Virus record (IMG/VR): IMGVR_UViG_3300017991_000007
Coordinates: 42,649 to 106,648 of that record
DNA length: 64,000 nt
Source: a virus
Strand: one strand, 5' to 3'
Shown: piece by piece, positions 32,517 to 42,279 of the stretch
Numbering within the stretch: the first letter of the stretch is position 1
Layout: every line of letters begins with the position of its first letter
Notes under the pieces: generated by a model
What the model saw: the letters and a program-made list of their open reading frames with translations, nothing else
Told to the model about the DNA's origin: nothing
Databases searched by the model: none
Position numbers and translations under genes: made by a program

Positions 32517-33976
32517 TGCCAACCGAGCCTACCTATAAATATTCTTGGCAAGTTGATGCTTGTGGGGGTGCGACGGATGCGGGAGAGGATAATCCGATTC
32601 CTCAGCCCCCACCCACTAATGCCACGCCCGCAGATCAACTTGTAGAGCCTGTAGCTGCCCCGCCGGGTCTTGTTGCGGGTCGGTTTGGGGCGGTAGAGCG
32701 TCATGCGGTCCAGCATATCGTTTGGGCATACCCTTACGCAGACCGTGACGATGACCGGGTAGAGGTGACGGGTATTGTAGAGTCTATTCAGATAGATATG
32801 GAAATCAATAAGGATACGGACGTTAAGATAAGTCTTGTGGACCATGCTTTCCAGCTTACCGACCTTGTGTACTTTTCGGTTGGACACCGGCTTGGGATTG
32901 AGCTTTTTGATGGTGTGAAATGGAGAGATTTTGGCAGCTTCGTTATCGTAAACCCTCAGCGTGATTATTCGGATACCGCAAAAATCAACTTGGATTTGCG
33001 GACTAAAAAAGTGGTAATGCAGCGGAATTCCAATGCTCAAAGGTGGGAGAAAACCAAGCGTTCTAAAGCTGTAGAAGATATAGCCAAGGCATACGGATTT
33101 GACGTTGAAATGGATGAAACGGATTTGGAGGTTGGTGAAATCACAATGGCTAATGAGCCGCCAACGGCTTTTATCCAGAGAATTGCCAAGCTTGAGGGTT
33201 TTTGGTGGGATGTAGTCGGTAACAAGATTCGTTTTAAGAAAAGGACGCTAAAAGACACGGGTGTAATCCTTCGCTACCGCCCGGATTGGCCCGAAGTTGG
33301 TAATATAATTTCGGTTAGCTCTGAGACAGATGGTTCATCCGGCAAAGGCTCTAAGGCGATACCAGATGCAGTGAGCATTGATTTTCAGTCCGGGGAGCTT
33401 GACCCAAATTATCTCCAAGTGGTAGCTCAATTGGGACTTTTCAATACTCAGGGTAACGTAGTTGCGAGTATTGCTGATAAAGCCGGATACCAAGCACCAA
33501 ACTCCAATGATTTTAGTCTCTTGGCAAGTTTGCAGCAATTCAATACGAATACTGAGGAACCAGAGGATAAGGGCAGTGTCCTAGATGAGCCTGTATCTTA
33601 TAATCCACCCTCTATGATGCTCCAAGATGCCCGGACTGCTAATGCTATGAAAAAGATGAAAGACATTCTCTATGAGTCTAACGCTCTTGGAAAATACAAA
33701 TTATCAGTCAGCACTTATGCGAACAATGACATTGAAATTGAGGGAATGGTGACGGTCAATGGAAAATTAAGTGTAGAGGATCAAGGGCTTTGGATGGTAG
33801 AGACTTTGAGCGTTGGTTTCGGAAACGGCGGGTATATGATGGAATTGGGTTGCAAGAGAGGTTCCCGCCCGGAAATTGCTAAAGGAACGGTAAGGGGCAG
33901 TGATTCAGCCAATGGGGAAGCTGCCCAAGATAGAGCGTTTGAGGAAAATGATCCTGATAATCCTTGGGATGCGTAA
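32516..33976 (+). CDS. Baseplate hub protein (gpD-like), 486 aa
   Basis: After a Pro-rich leader of about 70 residues it has the build of late control gpD or T4 gp27 hub proteins: beta domains with D-T-D-V-K-I-S-L-V-D-H, then A-V-E-D-I-A-K-A-Y-G-F-D-V, and I-Q-R-I-A-K-L-E-G-F-W-W-D. A trimer would sit at the base of the tube and hold the spike encoded next. Confidence 0.8.
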   Translation: MPTEPTYKYSWQVDACGGATDAGEDNPIPQPPPTNATPADQLVEPVAAPPGLVAGRFGAVERHAVQHIVWAYPYADRDDDRVEVTGIVESIQIDMEINKDTDVKISLVDHAFQLTDLVYFSVGHRLGIELFDGVKWRDFGSFVIVNPQRDYSDTAKINLDLRTKKVVMQRNSNAQRWEKTKRSKAVEDIAKAYGFDVEMDETDLEVGEITMANEPPTAFIQRIAKLEGFWWDVVGNKIRFKKRTLKDTGVILRYRPDWPEVGNIISVSSETDGSSGKGSKAIPDAVSIDFQSGELDPNYLQVVAQLGLFNTQGNVVASIADKAGYQAPNSNDFSLLASLQQFNTNTEEPEDKGSVLDEPVSYNPPSMMLQDARTANAMKKMKDILYESNALGKYKLSVSTYANNDIEIEGMVTVNGKLSVEDQGLWMVETLSVGFGNGGYMMELGCKRGSRPEIAKGTVRGSDSANGEAAQDRAFEENDPDNPWDA

Positions 33977-35361
33977 TGAAAATAGTCAAAGAGGGAATCA
34001 CATATTACTTGGGAAAATGGCCCGGACGTTGCGTTGCCATTGATGATCCAAATCAAGGGGGTCGTATCCGGGCAATGGTGCCGGATGTTTATGGTACCGT
34101 AAGTTCCCCGTGGGCTACTCCCTGCTTTCCCGGCGGTGATTTTAAGGTTCCCTCTTTAGGGGATCAAGTCTGGTTTGAATTCCAAAGTGGTGATCCAGAG
34201 CAACCGATATTCGTAGGCTATGCTCCCTCAGCCGCAGGGGGCGCACAGGCGGCTCCGGGTACTGCTAGAGGGGATGATGACGATACCACGTTGCTCTTAG
34301 GCGGTAAGGGCGGCGGGGCTATGGATATTGCCGATGATGAGGATGGTACCCGGCAAGTTTTAGAACCAGCTACCACCTCTCAGCCTCAGTATGGACACGT
34401 CAAATCTCTGCGGGTCGGTATGACCTTCATGGAGGTTGATGGTACGGCTGATAATCAGAGAATCCAAATGTACCATGATTCAGGTGCTTTCATGGAAATT
34501 GGTAAAGGCGGCGGTTTCAAGAAAGTAATGAAGGGGCAAGAGCATGATTGGGTGAAAGGCACTCGTACCCGTGTTACCACTTCACAGCTAACGGAAACGG
34601 TTGGTGCCAATGCTCAATATGATTACTCAGCCTCAGTCAAATACACCTTTGGCGGTGATCGAAATATCACTCAGAAAGGCGATACTTTTCTTGAATCTGA
34701 GGGGTCGCTGAGTGAAACTCTTGGAGGGGGAAAGGTAGTTGATGTAAGCGGGCAGTATTCTATCTCAGCCGCATCCGTAAAGGACGTGTGTGCCGGGGAT
34801 AGGAGCGTTGCCACTCTCGGTAAGTTGGATGAGGTAGTCACCGGTTCTGTAAACGTGCTTATCGCAAATGGCAGCTTTGATGAGGGTTGGACAATTGGGT
34901 ACAACCTTGGGGTTGCTCTAGGGGATATGCTCTTTACTACATTGGCAGGAAACGTATTCGTGACAACCGCACCGGGGCCGGGAACTATAAATCTGACAAC
35001 GGTAAACGGTGCTATGAATCTTACTACCGGGGCCGGGGTTATGAATCTGACAACCGGAGCGGGTGTGATGAATTTGAGTACCGGTACAGGCGTGTTGAAT
35101 GTCACGTCCGGGGCTGCTTTGAATTTGACCGGGGCTGCGGTAGTGACGGTGAATGGTACTCAGATATTACTCGGATTGGGTGCGGCTGAGAATGTGATAG
35201 GGGGTTTGAAGTTTCAAGCCCTTTGGAATTTGATGGTGACTTGGTTGAATACGCATGTTCATAAGGCCAATGCTGAGTTTGCCCCCGTTGATCCACCCAC
35301 AATTCCTTTGACTAGCGATATAACACCCGCATTGTCTCAGCTTGTGAAAGTGGGGCTGTAA
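33976..35361 (+). CDS. Baseplate spike protein (gp5/gpV-like OB fold plus beta-helix), 461 aa
   Basis: ATG at 33976 overlaps the hub stop. Residues 15-90 form the OB-fold of spike proteins (G-R-C-V-A-I-D-D-P-N-Q-G-G-R-I-R-A-M-V-P-D...P-S-L-G-D-Q-V-W-F-E-F-Q-S-G-D-P-E-Q-P-I-F-V-G). A C-terminal stretch repeats M-N-L-T-T-G-A-G-V, as in the trimeric beta-helix of membrane-piercing spikes. No lysozyme domain is present, unlike T4 gp5. Confidence 0.85.
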   Translation: MKIVKEGITYYLGKWPGRCVAIDDPNQGGRIRAMVPDVYGTVSSPWATPCFPGGDFKVPSLGDQVWFEFQSGDPEQPIFVGYAPSAAGGAQAAPGTARGDDDDTTLLLGGKGGGAMDIADDEDGTRQVLEPATTSQPQYGHVKSLRVGMTFMEVDGTADNQRIQMYHDSGAFMEIGKGGGFKKVMKGQEHDWVKGTRTRVTTSQLTETVGANAQYDYSASVKYTFGGDRNITQKGDTFLESEGSLSETLGGGKVVDVSGQYSISAASVKDVCAGDRSVATLGKLDEVVTGSVNVLIANGSFDEGWTIGYNLGVALGDMLFTTLAGNVFVTTAPGPGTINLTTVNGAMNLTTGAGVMNLTTGAGVMNLSTGTGVLNVTSGAALNLTGAAVVTVNGTQILLGLGAAENVIGGLKFQALWNLMVTWLNTHVHKANAEFAPVDPPTIPLTSDITPALSQLVKVGL

Positions 35362-35661
35362 ATGCTTGATTATAAAGACTTACACGTTGACGATGGTAGT
35401 GAGGCATTCCTGCCCAAAAGAGTGCAATCGGTTGCACCTCAGAATGTGAAACCGGCCAAATGGGTACCGTTGTCTGAAACGGCTTTGATGGATAGGGTTG
35501 ATGAGATTGCGAAAAAGGCGCAAGAGGTTGAAAAGAAATTTCAGGAAAAGGCTCTAAAGCAGATTCAAGGCTTAATGACCCTACTGAAAATGGCTTATGC
35601 ACAAGAAAACCAGACCGGGGCTTTACCGGCAACGCAGGGATGGATTCACTTAGATGAGTAG
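35362..35661 (+). CDS. Small baseplate-region protein with coiled coil, 99 aa
   Basis: It starts directly after the spike gene stop. The middle (residues 38-75) is a Lys/Glu-rich helix, likely coiled coil; the ends are Pro-containing and flexible. It overlaps the next gene by 8 bases. Role in the baseplate is inferred from position. A perfect dispersed palindrome lies inside. Confidence 0.65.
   Translation: MLDYKDLHVDDGSEAFLPKRVQSVAPQNVKPAKWVPLSETALMDRVDEIAKKAQEVEKKFQEKALKQIQGLMTLLKMAYAQENQTGALPATQGWIHLDE
35422..35437. repeat. Dispersed palindrome, perfect match
   Basis: GTGCAATCGGTTGCAC inside the coiled-coil gene. Confidence 0.85.
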
Positions 35662-36886
35662 TGTAGCGGAATGGCAAATTATTGAGCTTGAGGTACCGCC
35701 TGAGATTCAGCAAGTCTTGGACCTTATTGCGGACGCTCTTGATGCTATCGCTGCGTTTCTTGAGCTTGTCGCTGCTTTCTTGGAGTTGGTAGCGACCCTC
35801 ATACAACTCGCTCTTGACCTTTATGTAGCACTTGTAAATGCTTTCATTGATGCGCTCCAAAATCTGCTTAACGACTTACGCTATGCGGGCATATACGTCT
35901 TTTTGGACTATCCGAATACCCTAAGCCTTGCTGACTTTAATCCCGCCGCAGAATCGACTTTGGCCGGTACGATATTTGACCCGGATTTTTTGGACGGGGT
36001 AGAGGATCAAGAGGAATTGCTTGCGATTGCGGCCAAGCGTAAGTCTTGGGCAAGGCAGCAAAAATCGTTCCTGTCTTTCGATACTGCGATTGCCAGAATC
36101 AATGCGTCTTTCGTGGATCAACTTGACCATTTGAAACCCCCGTACTCTGAGACTGCCAATACTTATGGTGTTGTGATCATGGGGTATTCAGAGGAAGTGG
36201 TTTTATATCTCAAGATTGTTAGGCAGTTCTACAACCTCTTTGCTCTAAACGACTTGGGGCAAGTGCTTGCACCCGGATTTGATCAATGGTTGGAGGATTT
36301 CGAGGGCGGTATTGAGGATTTAACAAGTGTGGATTGGTGTGATTTCAATTTCGTTGTGCCTTTCACTTTCAGGAATGCCGGTACTTTCCCGAATTGGATA
36401 GGCAGATACACGTTGCAGGATTTAATACCCCCTCTTGGAGAACTCTTGAGGGCTTTGAGTAACCTTTTGGAGCTTTTGCGTCCGAATGGAGCTATCACTG
36501 ATTTTATTCAGGCTCTAATAGATGCTTTATTGAAAAAAGTTGAAAGGTTACGACAACTTGCGGAAACTTTAGCTGAGTTGGCAGACGCTTTGAGGAATGC
36601 GTTTTCCGGTACGAAACTCTCAGTTGTCACCGTGGAATCCTCTACCGGCAACAACGGCTTTATCAACGGTCTGCGGTCTGCTACCGGGCATCCCGGATTT
36701 GATGAGGCGTTGGTTGTGAGTTTGGTTCTTTATGCGGGCGGTCCAAATATTGAGCCTCTAAAGCTCCTGTTCGGTGTTCAAGGGGAGAAAATGGTTGACG
36801 ATTACGTTGATGCTACTGAGGGTGCGGTAGAGGATTATGAGGACGGGGAGCCTACAACCCCAACTACTCCGATTGTGACACCGTAA
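35654..36886 (+). CDS. Baseplate-region protein with long Leu/Ala-rich helices, 410 aa
   Basis: Residues 15-75 are one hydrophobic, Leu/Ile/Ala-rich helix punctuated by acidic residues, and a similar helical stretch spans about 255-315. These look like amphipathic helices for bundle formation or membrane contact, not simple transmembrane spans. The tail is acidic then Thr/Pro-rich. No family recognised. It may be a second tape-measure-like or tail-tip membrane-active protein; that is speculation. Confidence 0.6.
   Translation: MSSVAEWQIIELEVPPEIQQVLDLIADALDAIAAFLELVAAFLELVATLIQLALDLYVALVNAFIDALQNLLNDLRYAGIYVFLDYPNTLSLADFNPAAESTLAGTIFDPDFLDGVEDQEELLAIAAKRKSWARQQKSFLSFDTAIARINASFVDQLDHLKPPYSETANTYGVVIMGYSEEVVLYLKIVRQFYNLFALNDLGQVLAPGFDQWLEDFEGGIEDLTSVDWCDFNFVVPFTFRNAGTFPNWIGRYTLQDLIPPLGELLRALSNLLELLRPNGAITDFIQALIDALLKKVERLRQLAETLAELADALRNAFSGTKLSVVTVESSTGNNGFINGLRSATGHPGFDEALVVSLVLYAGGPNIEPLKLLFGVQGEKMVDDYVDATEGAVEDYEDGEPTTPTTPIVTP
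36257..36272. repeat. Dispersed palindrome, 11/12 match
   Basis: GGGCAAGTGCTTGCAC inside the 410-residue protein gene. Confidence 0.6.
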
Positions 36887-37269
36887 TGGATAAGACAAGT
36901 TTAGAAATGGACCTCATAAATCGGGTATTCATTGATGCTCAAAGCGAGTTTTCGCAGGATGAGTTTGATAAGAATGAGCAACGCTTACGGGATTTGCGGT
37001 GTGAGCTTAGAAAGAAAGAGCTAAAGACAAAACAACTTCAAGAGGCGTTAGAGGATGCGGAAAGTGCTGCAAAAATGGTATCCTGTAATTACCCTGAGTT
37101 GGCTCTTGTTTTTCAGGTTTATGCAAACCGTCTGAGGGATAAGCTGAAAGCCCAAAGTCCTGAGTCTTTCAGGCATAAAATCAGGGAGCTTGAAAAGGAG
37201 CAAGGTTTGAGCAAACGGATTGCTAAGACACTTTCTAAGCCATTGGAGAAAGTACATGGCACAAGGTAG
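36886..37269 (+). CDS. Coiled-coil protein, 127 aa
   Basis: TAATG overlap with the previous gene. Residues 20-70 are a charged heptad-like coiled coil; the C-terminus is basic. No cysteine motif or membrane segment. It overlaps the gp25 gene by 14 bases. Possibly a baseplate assembly factor not kept in the virion; unproven. Confidence 0.65.
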   Translation: MDKTSLEMDLINRVFIDAQSEFSQDEFDKNEQRLRDLRCELRKKELKTKQLQEALEDAESAAKMVSCNYPELALVFQVYANRLRDKLKAQSPESFRHKIRELEKEQGLSKRIAKTLSKPLEKVHGTR

Positions 37270-37795
37270 AAATGACCCGGTAGGTGTTGGGATTAAATCG
37301 CCTCTATCTTTCGAGGGGGGCGGTCTAAACTATACTGCCAGTACCTACGTTGATGTTTCCGGGGATGCGGGCATAGGTCCGAATATGGGTTTTGGAGGTC
37401 CGGCCCGCTTGCTTGACCCGAATGCGAGTAGTTTTTATAGCACTGGTAAGATGCTGGTTGCGACCTTAAATGAGCAAAAACAAGTCATTTTTCAGTCCAT
37501 TTCTCGTATCATTAAGACACCCGTTGGCAGTCGGTTTATGAATGGTGAGTTTGGCAGTTACGTTGATGATATCGTTTTCGACTTGAATGAGCCGGTGATT
37601 CATAGCTTGGCAGCTTCTTATGCCAGCGTTGCCGTTCAACAGTGGGAACCAAGAGTAGAGATAAATCGAATTTCGGTTGATTATCATCCGAGCAAGGATT
37701 ATGCGATGGTAGGGGTTTTGGACTATACGATTGTAGGTACTGCCCTTGTTACCGGGAATGTGACTTTTGAGGTAGAGGGAGAAACCAATGAGTAA
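37256..37795 (+). CDS. Baseplate wedge protein gp25-like (GPW/gp25 family), 179 aa
   Basis: ATG 37256 has GGAGAAAG upstream; the longer frame to 37220 lies wholly in the previous gene. The conserved gp25 segment is clear: Q-S-I-S-R-I-I-K-T-P-V-G-S-R-F-M-N-G-E-F-G-S, followed by E-P-R-V-E-I-N-R-I-S-V. The family joins sheath to baseplate and triggers contraction. It precedes baseplate J as usual. Confidence 0.9.
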   Translation: MAQGRNDPVGVGIKSPLSFEGGGLNYTASTYVDVSGDAGIGPNMGFGGPARLLDPNASSFYSTGKMLVATLNEQKQVIFQSISRIIKTPVGSRFMNGEFGSYVDDIVFDLNEPVIHSLAASYASVAVQQWEPRVEINRISVDYHPSKDYAMVGVLDYTIVGTALVTGNVTFEVEGETNE

Positions 37796-39581
37796 CCTTT
37801 TCAAAGTACCCTCTTTGGACTATACAAGCCGGGATTATCAGTCAATCATTAATGACACAATTGCCCGGATTAATTTCTATGTAGAGGAATGGACGGATCA
37901 CAATCCCACGGACCCCGGCATAGTAATCCTGCAACTGTTTGCCGGTATGCACGACGTTTTGCATTGGTACATTGACCGTGGGATGAAAGAGAATTTCATT
38001 ACGGATGTTCTCGGACGGCGTTCAATTATTGCTCTTGCCGCACTTGTCGGGCAAAACTTGAAAGGGAAAGCCCCTGCGGTTGCCCTTTTGGACGTGACAC
38101 TGCAAGCCGCACAACTCAACCCTACTCCGATACCAACGGGTACTCAGTTTGGTACGGCGGGCGTTGATCCAAGCAAAACTTTTGAGTCCACTCAGGCAGT
38201 TACTATTCCGGCGGGCGCATTGACGGTTAGTGGCGTTCCCGTCATTGAAGGGGTTAAGAAATCAGGTACTTTAGGAACCTCAGACGGCAACCCTTATCAG
38301 TCTTTTGAAATCAAGACCAATGAAAACGTGTTGGATGAGGGGATTGTTGTAAAGGTAAACTCAATCGCATGGACCTATATAAAGAGTCTGGTACTTGCGG
38401 GGCCGGATGATGAGGTTTGGTCCTATGCACGGGATGAAACGGGGCGTGTATTTATCGTTTTCGGTAATGGTACTGCAAATGGAGGGACGGGAAAAATACC
38501 GCCTCTATCGGATGTAGTGACCGCTGAATGGAGAGAGGGCGGCGGGCGTGATACCAACGTGCCAAAGAATACTATCCGCACCGTAATTTCCACACTGTAT
38601 TCAGGGGGTACGCCGGTTTCAGCTTCATGCACAAACCCGGCAACCGCTGAGGGTGGGGATGAGCAAGAATCCGTATTACTGGCAAGACGGCGTATTCCCC
38701 GTGCGTATCGAAGCAATGACCGGGCGGTTATCGCACAAGACCTTGAGGCTATCGCTGAGGGCGTTCCCGGCGTTGTGCAAGCACTTGCACTGGTTACAAG
38801 TTTGGGGCATTGGACGGTCTATATCTGCCCGCAGCCGCAAGTGGGGTATGGTACCGGCGTTGATCCTTATGGGTATGCTGTTCTTTCCACCTTGGAGCTT
38901 TCGCAGACCGCTCTTGCAAACGTAGTCACTGAGGCATTGGCTGAAAAGTTGTGTGGGACCGACTCAGCTACCGCACAGATCGTTAGTTTCCGTCCTATCG
39001 ACACTACCCTAACCCTGACTCTGAAAGAGGGCGCAAACCGGGCAGACGTTGAAAATGATTTTGTGCAATTCGTAGCCAACTATTTTAATGTGCAAACCAA
39101 TTTTATTGGCCGTCCGAATCGGCTGATAGGGGATGCTCAATATAGCGATTGGGTAGGGGGAATAGATGACCTTGATGGTGTGGATTATGTCGAGGTACCA
39201 CGCTTTCAGTTGCGTCCGATGGTAGAGACACTTGCAGCGATTGGCACACCGGTATTTAGCACAATTACCTATACAATCGCTACTTTGGATGCTTATTGGG
39301 AAATCATGTTCATATCCCCCACGGCGTATGCGGTTTACCGGCAAGATATCCTCAGTGACGAAAGGATTTTGCAGGACACCATAGGAGCGATTGGCACAAC
39401 TTACGTTGCTGCAAACAACGAAATTCAGTTTCTTGTTTCGGTGCCGTCCGGCGGTGTAGAACCAAAGGCCGGGGATAGATTTAGATTCAGGGCATCCCCA
39501 ATAGCGGGGTCTGTTCGTATCTTGACCGGGGAAATGATGGCACAAGGAAACATAAATTATAACATCGTAGGGGGCGTGTAA
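37788..39581 (+). CDS. Baseplate J-like wedge protein, 597 aa
   Basis: The N-terminus D-Y-T-S-R-D-Y-Q-S-I...W-T-D-H-N-P-T-D-P-G-I-V-I-L-Q-L-F-A-G is the signature of baseplate J / gp6-like wedge proteins. R-R-I-P-R-A-Y-R-S-N-D-R-A-V-I-A-Q-D-L-E-A-I-A in the middle matches too. It forms the wedge dimer framework of the baseplate. It overlaps gp25 and the next gene by a few bases. Confidence 0.9.
   Translation: MSNLFKVPSLDYTSRDYQSIINDTIARINFYVEEWTDHNPTDPGIVILQLFAGMHDVLHWYIDRGMKENFITDVLGRRSIIALAALVGQNLKGKAPAVALLDVTLQAAQLNPTPIPTGTQFGTAGVDPSKTFESTQAVTIPAGALTVSGVPVIEGVKKSGTLGTSDGNPYQSFEIKTNENVLDEGIVVKVNSIAWTYIKSLVLAGPDDEVWSYARDETGRVFIVFGNGTANGGTGKIPPLSDVVTAEWREGGGRDTNVPKNTIRTVISTLYSGGTPVSASCTNPATAEGGDEQESVLLARRRIPRAYRSNDRAVIAQDLEAIAEGVPGVVQALALVTSLGHWTVYICPQPQVGYGTGVDPYGYAVLSTLELSQTALANVVTEALAEKLCGTDSATAQIVSFRPIDTTLTLTLKEGANRADVENDFVQFVANYFNVQTNFIGRPNRLIGDAQYSDWVGGIDDLDGVDYVEVPRFQLRPMVETLAAIGTPVFSTITYTIATLDAYWEIMFISPTAYAVYRQDILSDERILQDTIGAIGTTYVAANNEIQFLVSVPSGGVEPKAGDRFRFRASPIAGSVRILTGEMMAQGNINYNIVGGV
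38775..38790. repeat. Dispersed palindrome, perfect match
   Basis: GTGCAAGCACTTGCAC inside the baseplate J gene. Confidence 0.85.
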
Positions 39582-42244
39582 TGGGTATCCCCCGCTTTGT
39601 AGTTTGGGCAACCCCGCCGGAAGCTGCGGCAATGACTGAGGTTCAAATTCGGGTGCTATCATCCGAATCTTTGGTAGCCCGTCCGCAAGTCAGAATTGAT
39701 GGTGTATTTCCAGCTAAGTTTGAGGGGAATGATCCTGACAACCCTAATAACTATATTTATAAATACATCATGCGCCCGGACAATTACGGCTTTATCGTCG
39801 TATCTGCGACCTCATTGACAGGTGACTATGGTAGCGCACTTATCAGTGACGCTTTTATTTCCGGGGGTCCGGGTGGAAGCTTTGCCTTTGGGGAAGTACA
39901 ACACGGTCTGACTCCTTTTGGAGCCGGTGTGATCTATCCGGCAACTCTACCTGATTCCGAGCCTCTTGACGCTTTGGACTTTGGGATGCGGCGTGGTTTC
40001 GAGGGTCCGCAGATTGTGTGTTTTTGGACGGTTGACCTTGACGTTCTTACCGAGACATTCACTTTCCGTTTGAGGCGAAAAGAGCTTGATTATCCAGAGG
40101 ATGAAACGGACGGTGACTTGGTTTATAGTGGTACGGGGAGTTACTATTCAGACGTTCATCTAGTTGATGGAAAGGTTTATTATTACAAGCTTTTCATTCA
40201 ATATGACGGTACTTGGTTTGAGGGCGGTTACGGGCATATGCTTGCAATTGACAACCAAGGCAATCCCGCTTTTGCCGCTATTGATCCGGTTATCGCTATT
40301 GAATCAACACCCCCCGGCTCCCCGGCATTGGGAGATAGATATCTTATTGGAGATTCAGCAACGGGTGTGTGGGCTGGTAACGAGGATTCTATTGCTGAAT
40401 GGGATGATACTCAGTGGGTTTTTTCAGGTCCAGTTGACCGTTGGTTGGTCAAAGATTTGGATACCGAGATTTGGCTTACATATAGGAGAGAGGCGTGGAT
40501 AGCGTCACCTCTGAAAGACCGTTTGAACCTCTATGACTTCATGGATGTTTATGACCTTGACCAAGATAAGAAGTCTACTACCAAGAGATTCTTACCCGCT
40601 GAGAGTGAGGTTTTGCAGGGTGAGAGCTTTAACTTTGATGAGAGTACGAATATCGACAAGTTTACCGAGCAACGGTTTCTCAAGATTTTCACGCTGCTTA
40701 TGGGAGTAGCCCAAGGCTTGATCGACTACTATGATGAGGCGTATCAACTCGCAACTGTAGATAAAGATATGTTGGTCCGGGCCGGGGCGTTGGTGGGCTA
40801 TGATGACTTTCCTACTTTGGATACGTCCTTACGCAGATTCCTCATTTCTCAAATCAATGCCGTGTATCCGGTTATGGGACTTTTTGAGCGTGTCAGCCAT
40901 GCTATTGAAATGTGGTTAGGCACGGGCGTTACCTACGACCTCAAGAAATACGCTGCAAATGACTTTGAGGTAAATGAGAGTGAGCTTGCGGTTGTTACCC
41001 CTACCCCTGAGAAAACGGGAACCTATGACGATGCTGGATACTTCATTTCGAGTCTTGATCCTGAAAGCGTAATTAATTTCAAAGGCTTGGGAATTTTCCT
41101 TGACCGGGCAGTAGAGCCTTTTGAGTATTTGGTTGCCGGTGATTCCATGCTCCCTTATGTGTTAAGTGCTACTACGTCTGCCCCGCCTCCTGCAACAGAT
41201 GGTGATTTTTATCTTGTACCGGTTGGAGCGTCGGGTGGGTGGACCGGGTGGGATGGTTTGATTGCACTTTACACCTCTGGTTTAGGGTGGATACCATTGG
41301 TGCCAAGACATAGGGACGGCGTGATTGCCCAAGATACCGGTGATACTTGGGTATTTAATGCTACTAACCCTCTCAATGGTTTTTGGATGGTTGCCTTATC
41401 GGATGAGCTAAAGCTTGTCTTGGAATGGTGGTTAAAGAATTACGTTTTGCCGGATACAACTATCAGGGGTCTTTTTGAAATCAAAAACGAGCGATATTCA
41501 GGTGTGGAAAGCTTTGAGGGCTTTTCCGTTGGACCTTTGGTGCCTGTGTCCGGCAATTATTATCGGGGTCGTAGTGCCATGTGGACTGACTTCTTAGTAG
41601 GGTCGCCGCCTCCTACTTGGGTTGGCTCTTATATTGTTGTGACGGGGGGTACTCCAAAGACGGGGTTGAAAGAGTTAAAGACTGACTTGACCGGCGGTAT
41701 CCCGGTTGCCGGTAGTCCTCAGTTCCTTTCCGGGGCTGCTTTCGTGGGCTTTCCGGGCGCATTTCGGAATGAGGAATTTTACTTTGAGACTTACCTGAGA
41801 TTTCCCGTTACTTGGCCGGGTCCGTCACTCTTTGGGATAACGGGTTTTCAGTGGGCTTTGGTGCCTTTTAGTTTATCTATGCTTACAACCGGGTCTTTCA
41901 ATCCAAGGGTTATCCTAGAGGCCGGTTGGAATGTGGGAAGCGGTATAAAGCTTCAATTTTCGGTTGAGGATTTGCCTACCGGTACTACAACTTTTAGTCC
42001 ACAAATTCCTATGTCCTATTTGGCTGATAACCAGTGGCACAAGCTCAAAATAAGTTTGACAACAAGCGGTTTTTTGAAAATAGATTTAGATGACGGGTAC
42101 GTTTTAATTCAGCAAGCCTTTGCAATTCCAGAGGTTTTACAGTTCCTTTCCGGCGGGGTTTATACCGCAGGGTATTCCGCAGTTGGACCCGTACTTGATG
42201 TACCGGATCACTTTATGGATGATATGACACTTGGTAGAGTCTAA
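39581..42244 (+). CDS. Baseplate I-like protein with fibre and lectin-like domains, 887 aa
   Basis: A tail protein I-like core (about residues 345-450, with Y-D-E-A-Y-Q-L...R-A-G-A-L-V-G-Y-D-D...R-R-F-L-I-S-Q-I-N-A-V-Y) follows the J gene as expected. Around it are two DUF2793-like modules (about 230-310 and 525-610). The C-terminal 240 residues form a beta sandwich resembling concanavalin/LamG folds, beginning E-S-F-E-G-F. The protein probably links baseplate to fibres and may bind sugars directly. Confidence 0.7.
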   Translation: MGIPRFVVWATPPEAAAMTEVQIRVLSSESLVARPQVRIDGVFPAKFEGNDPDNPNNYIYKYIMRPDNYGFIVVSATSLTGDYGSALISDAFISGGPGGSFAFGEVQHGLTPFGAGVIYPATLPDSEPLDALDFGMRRGFEGPQIVCFWTVDLDVLTETFTFRLRRKELDYPEDETDGDLVYSGTGSYYSDVHLVDGKVYYYKLFIQYDGTWFEGGYGHMLAIDNQGNPAFAAIDPVIAIESTPPGSPALGDRYLIGDSATGVWAGNEDSIAEWDDTQWVFSGPVDRWLVKDLDTEIWLTYRREAWIASPLKDRLNLYDFMDVYDLDQDKKSTTKRFLPAESEVLQGESFNFDESTNIDKFTEQRFLKIFTLLMGVAQGLIDYYDEAYQLATVDKDMLVRAGALVGYDDFPTLDTSLRRFLISQINAVYPVMGLFERVSHAIEMWLGTGVTYDLKKYAANDFEVNESELAVVTPTPEKTGTYDDAGYFISSLDPESVINFKGLGIFLDRAVEPFEYLVAGDSMLPYVLSATTSAPPPATDGDFYLVPVGASGGWTGWDGLIALYTSGLGWIPLVPRHRDGVIAQDTGDTWVFNATNPLNGFWMVALSDELKLVLEWWLKNYVLPDTTIRGLFEIKNERYSGVESFEGFSVGPLVPVSGNYYRGRSAMWTDFLVGSPPPTWVGSYIVVTGGTPKTGLKELKTDLTGGIPVAGSPQFLSGAAFVGFPGAFRNEEFYFETYLRFPVTWPGPSLFGITGFQWALVPFSLSMLTTGSFNPRVILEAGWNVGSGIKLQFSVEDLPTGTTTFSPQIPMSYLADNQWHKLKISLTTSGFLKIDLDDGYVLIQQAFAIPEVLQFLSGGVYTAGYSAVGPVLDVPDHFMDDMTLGRV

Positions 42245-42279
42245 ATGTTGTGGTAGATTCTATCTAAAGGGAGTTGATA

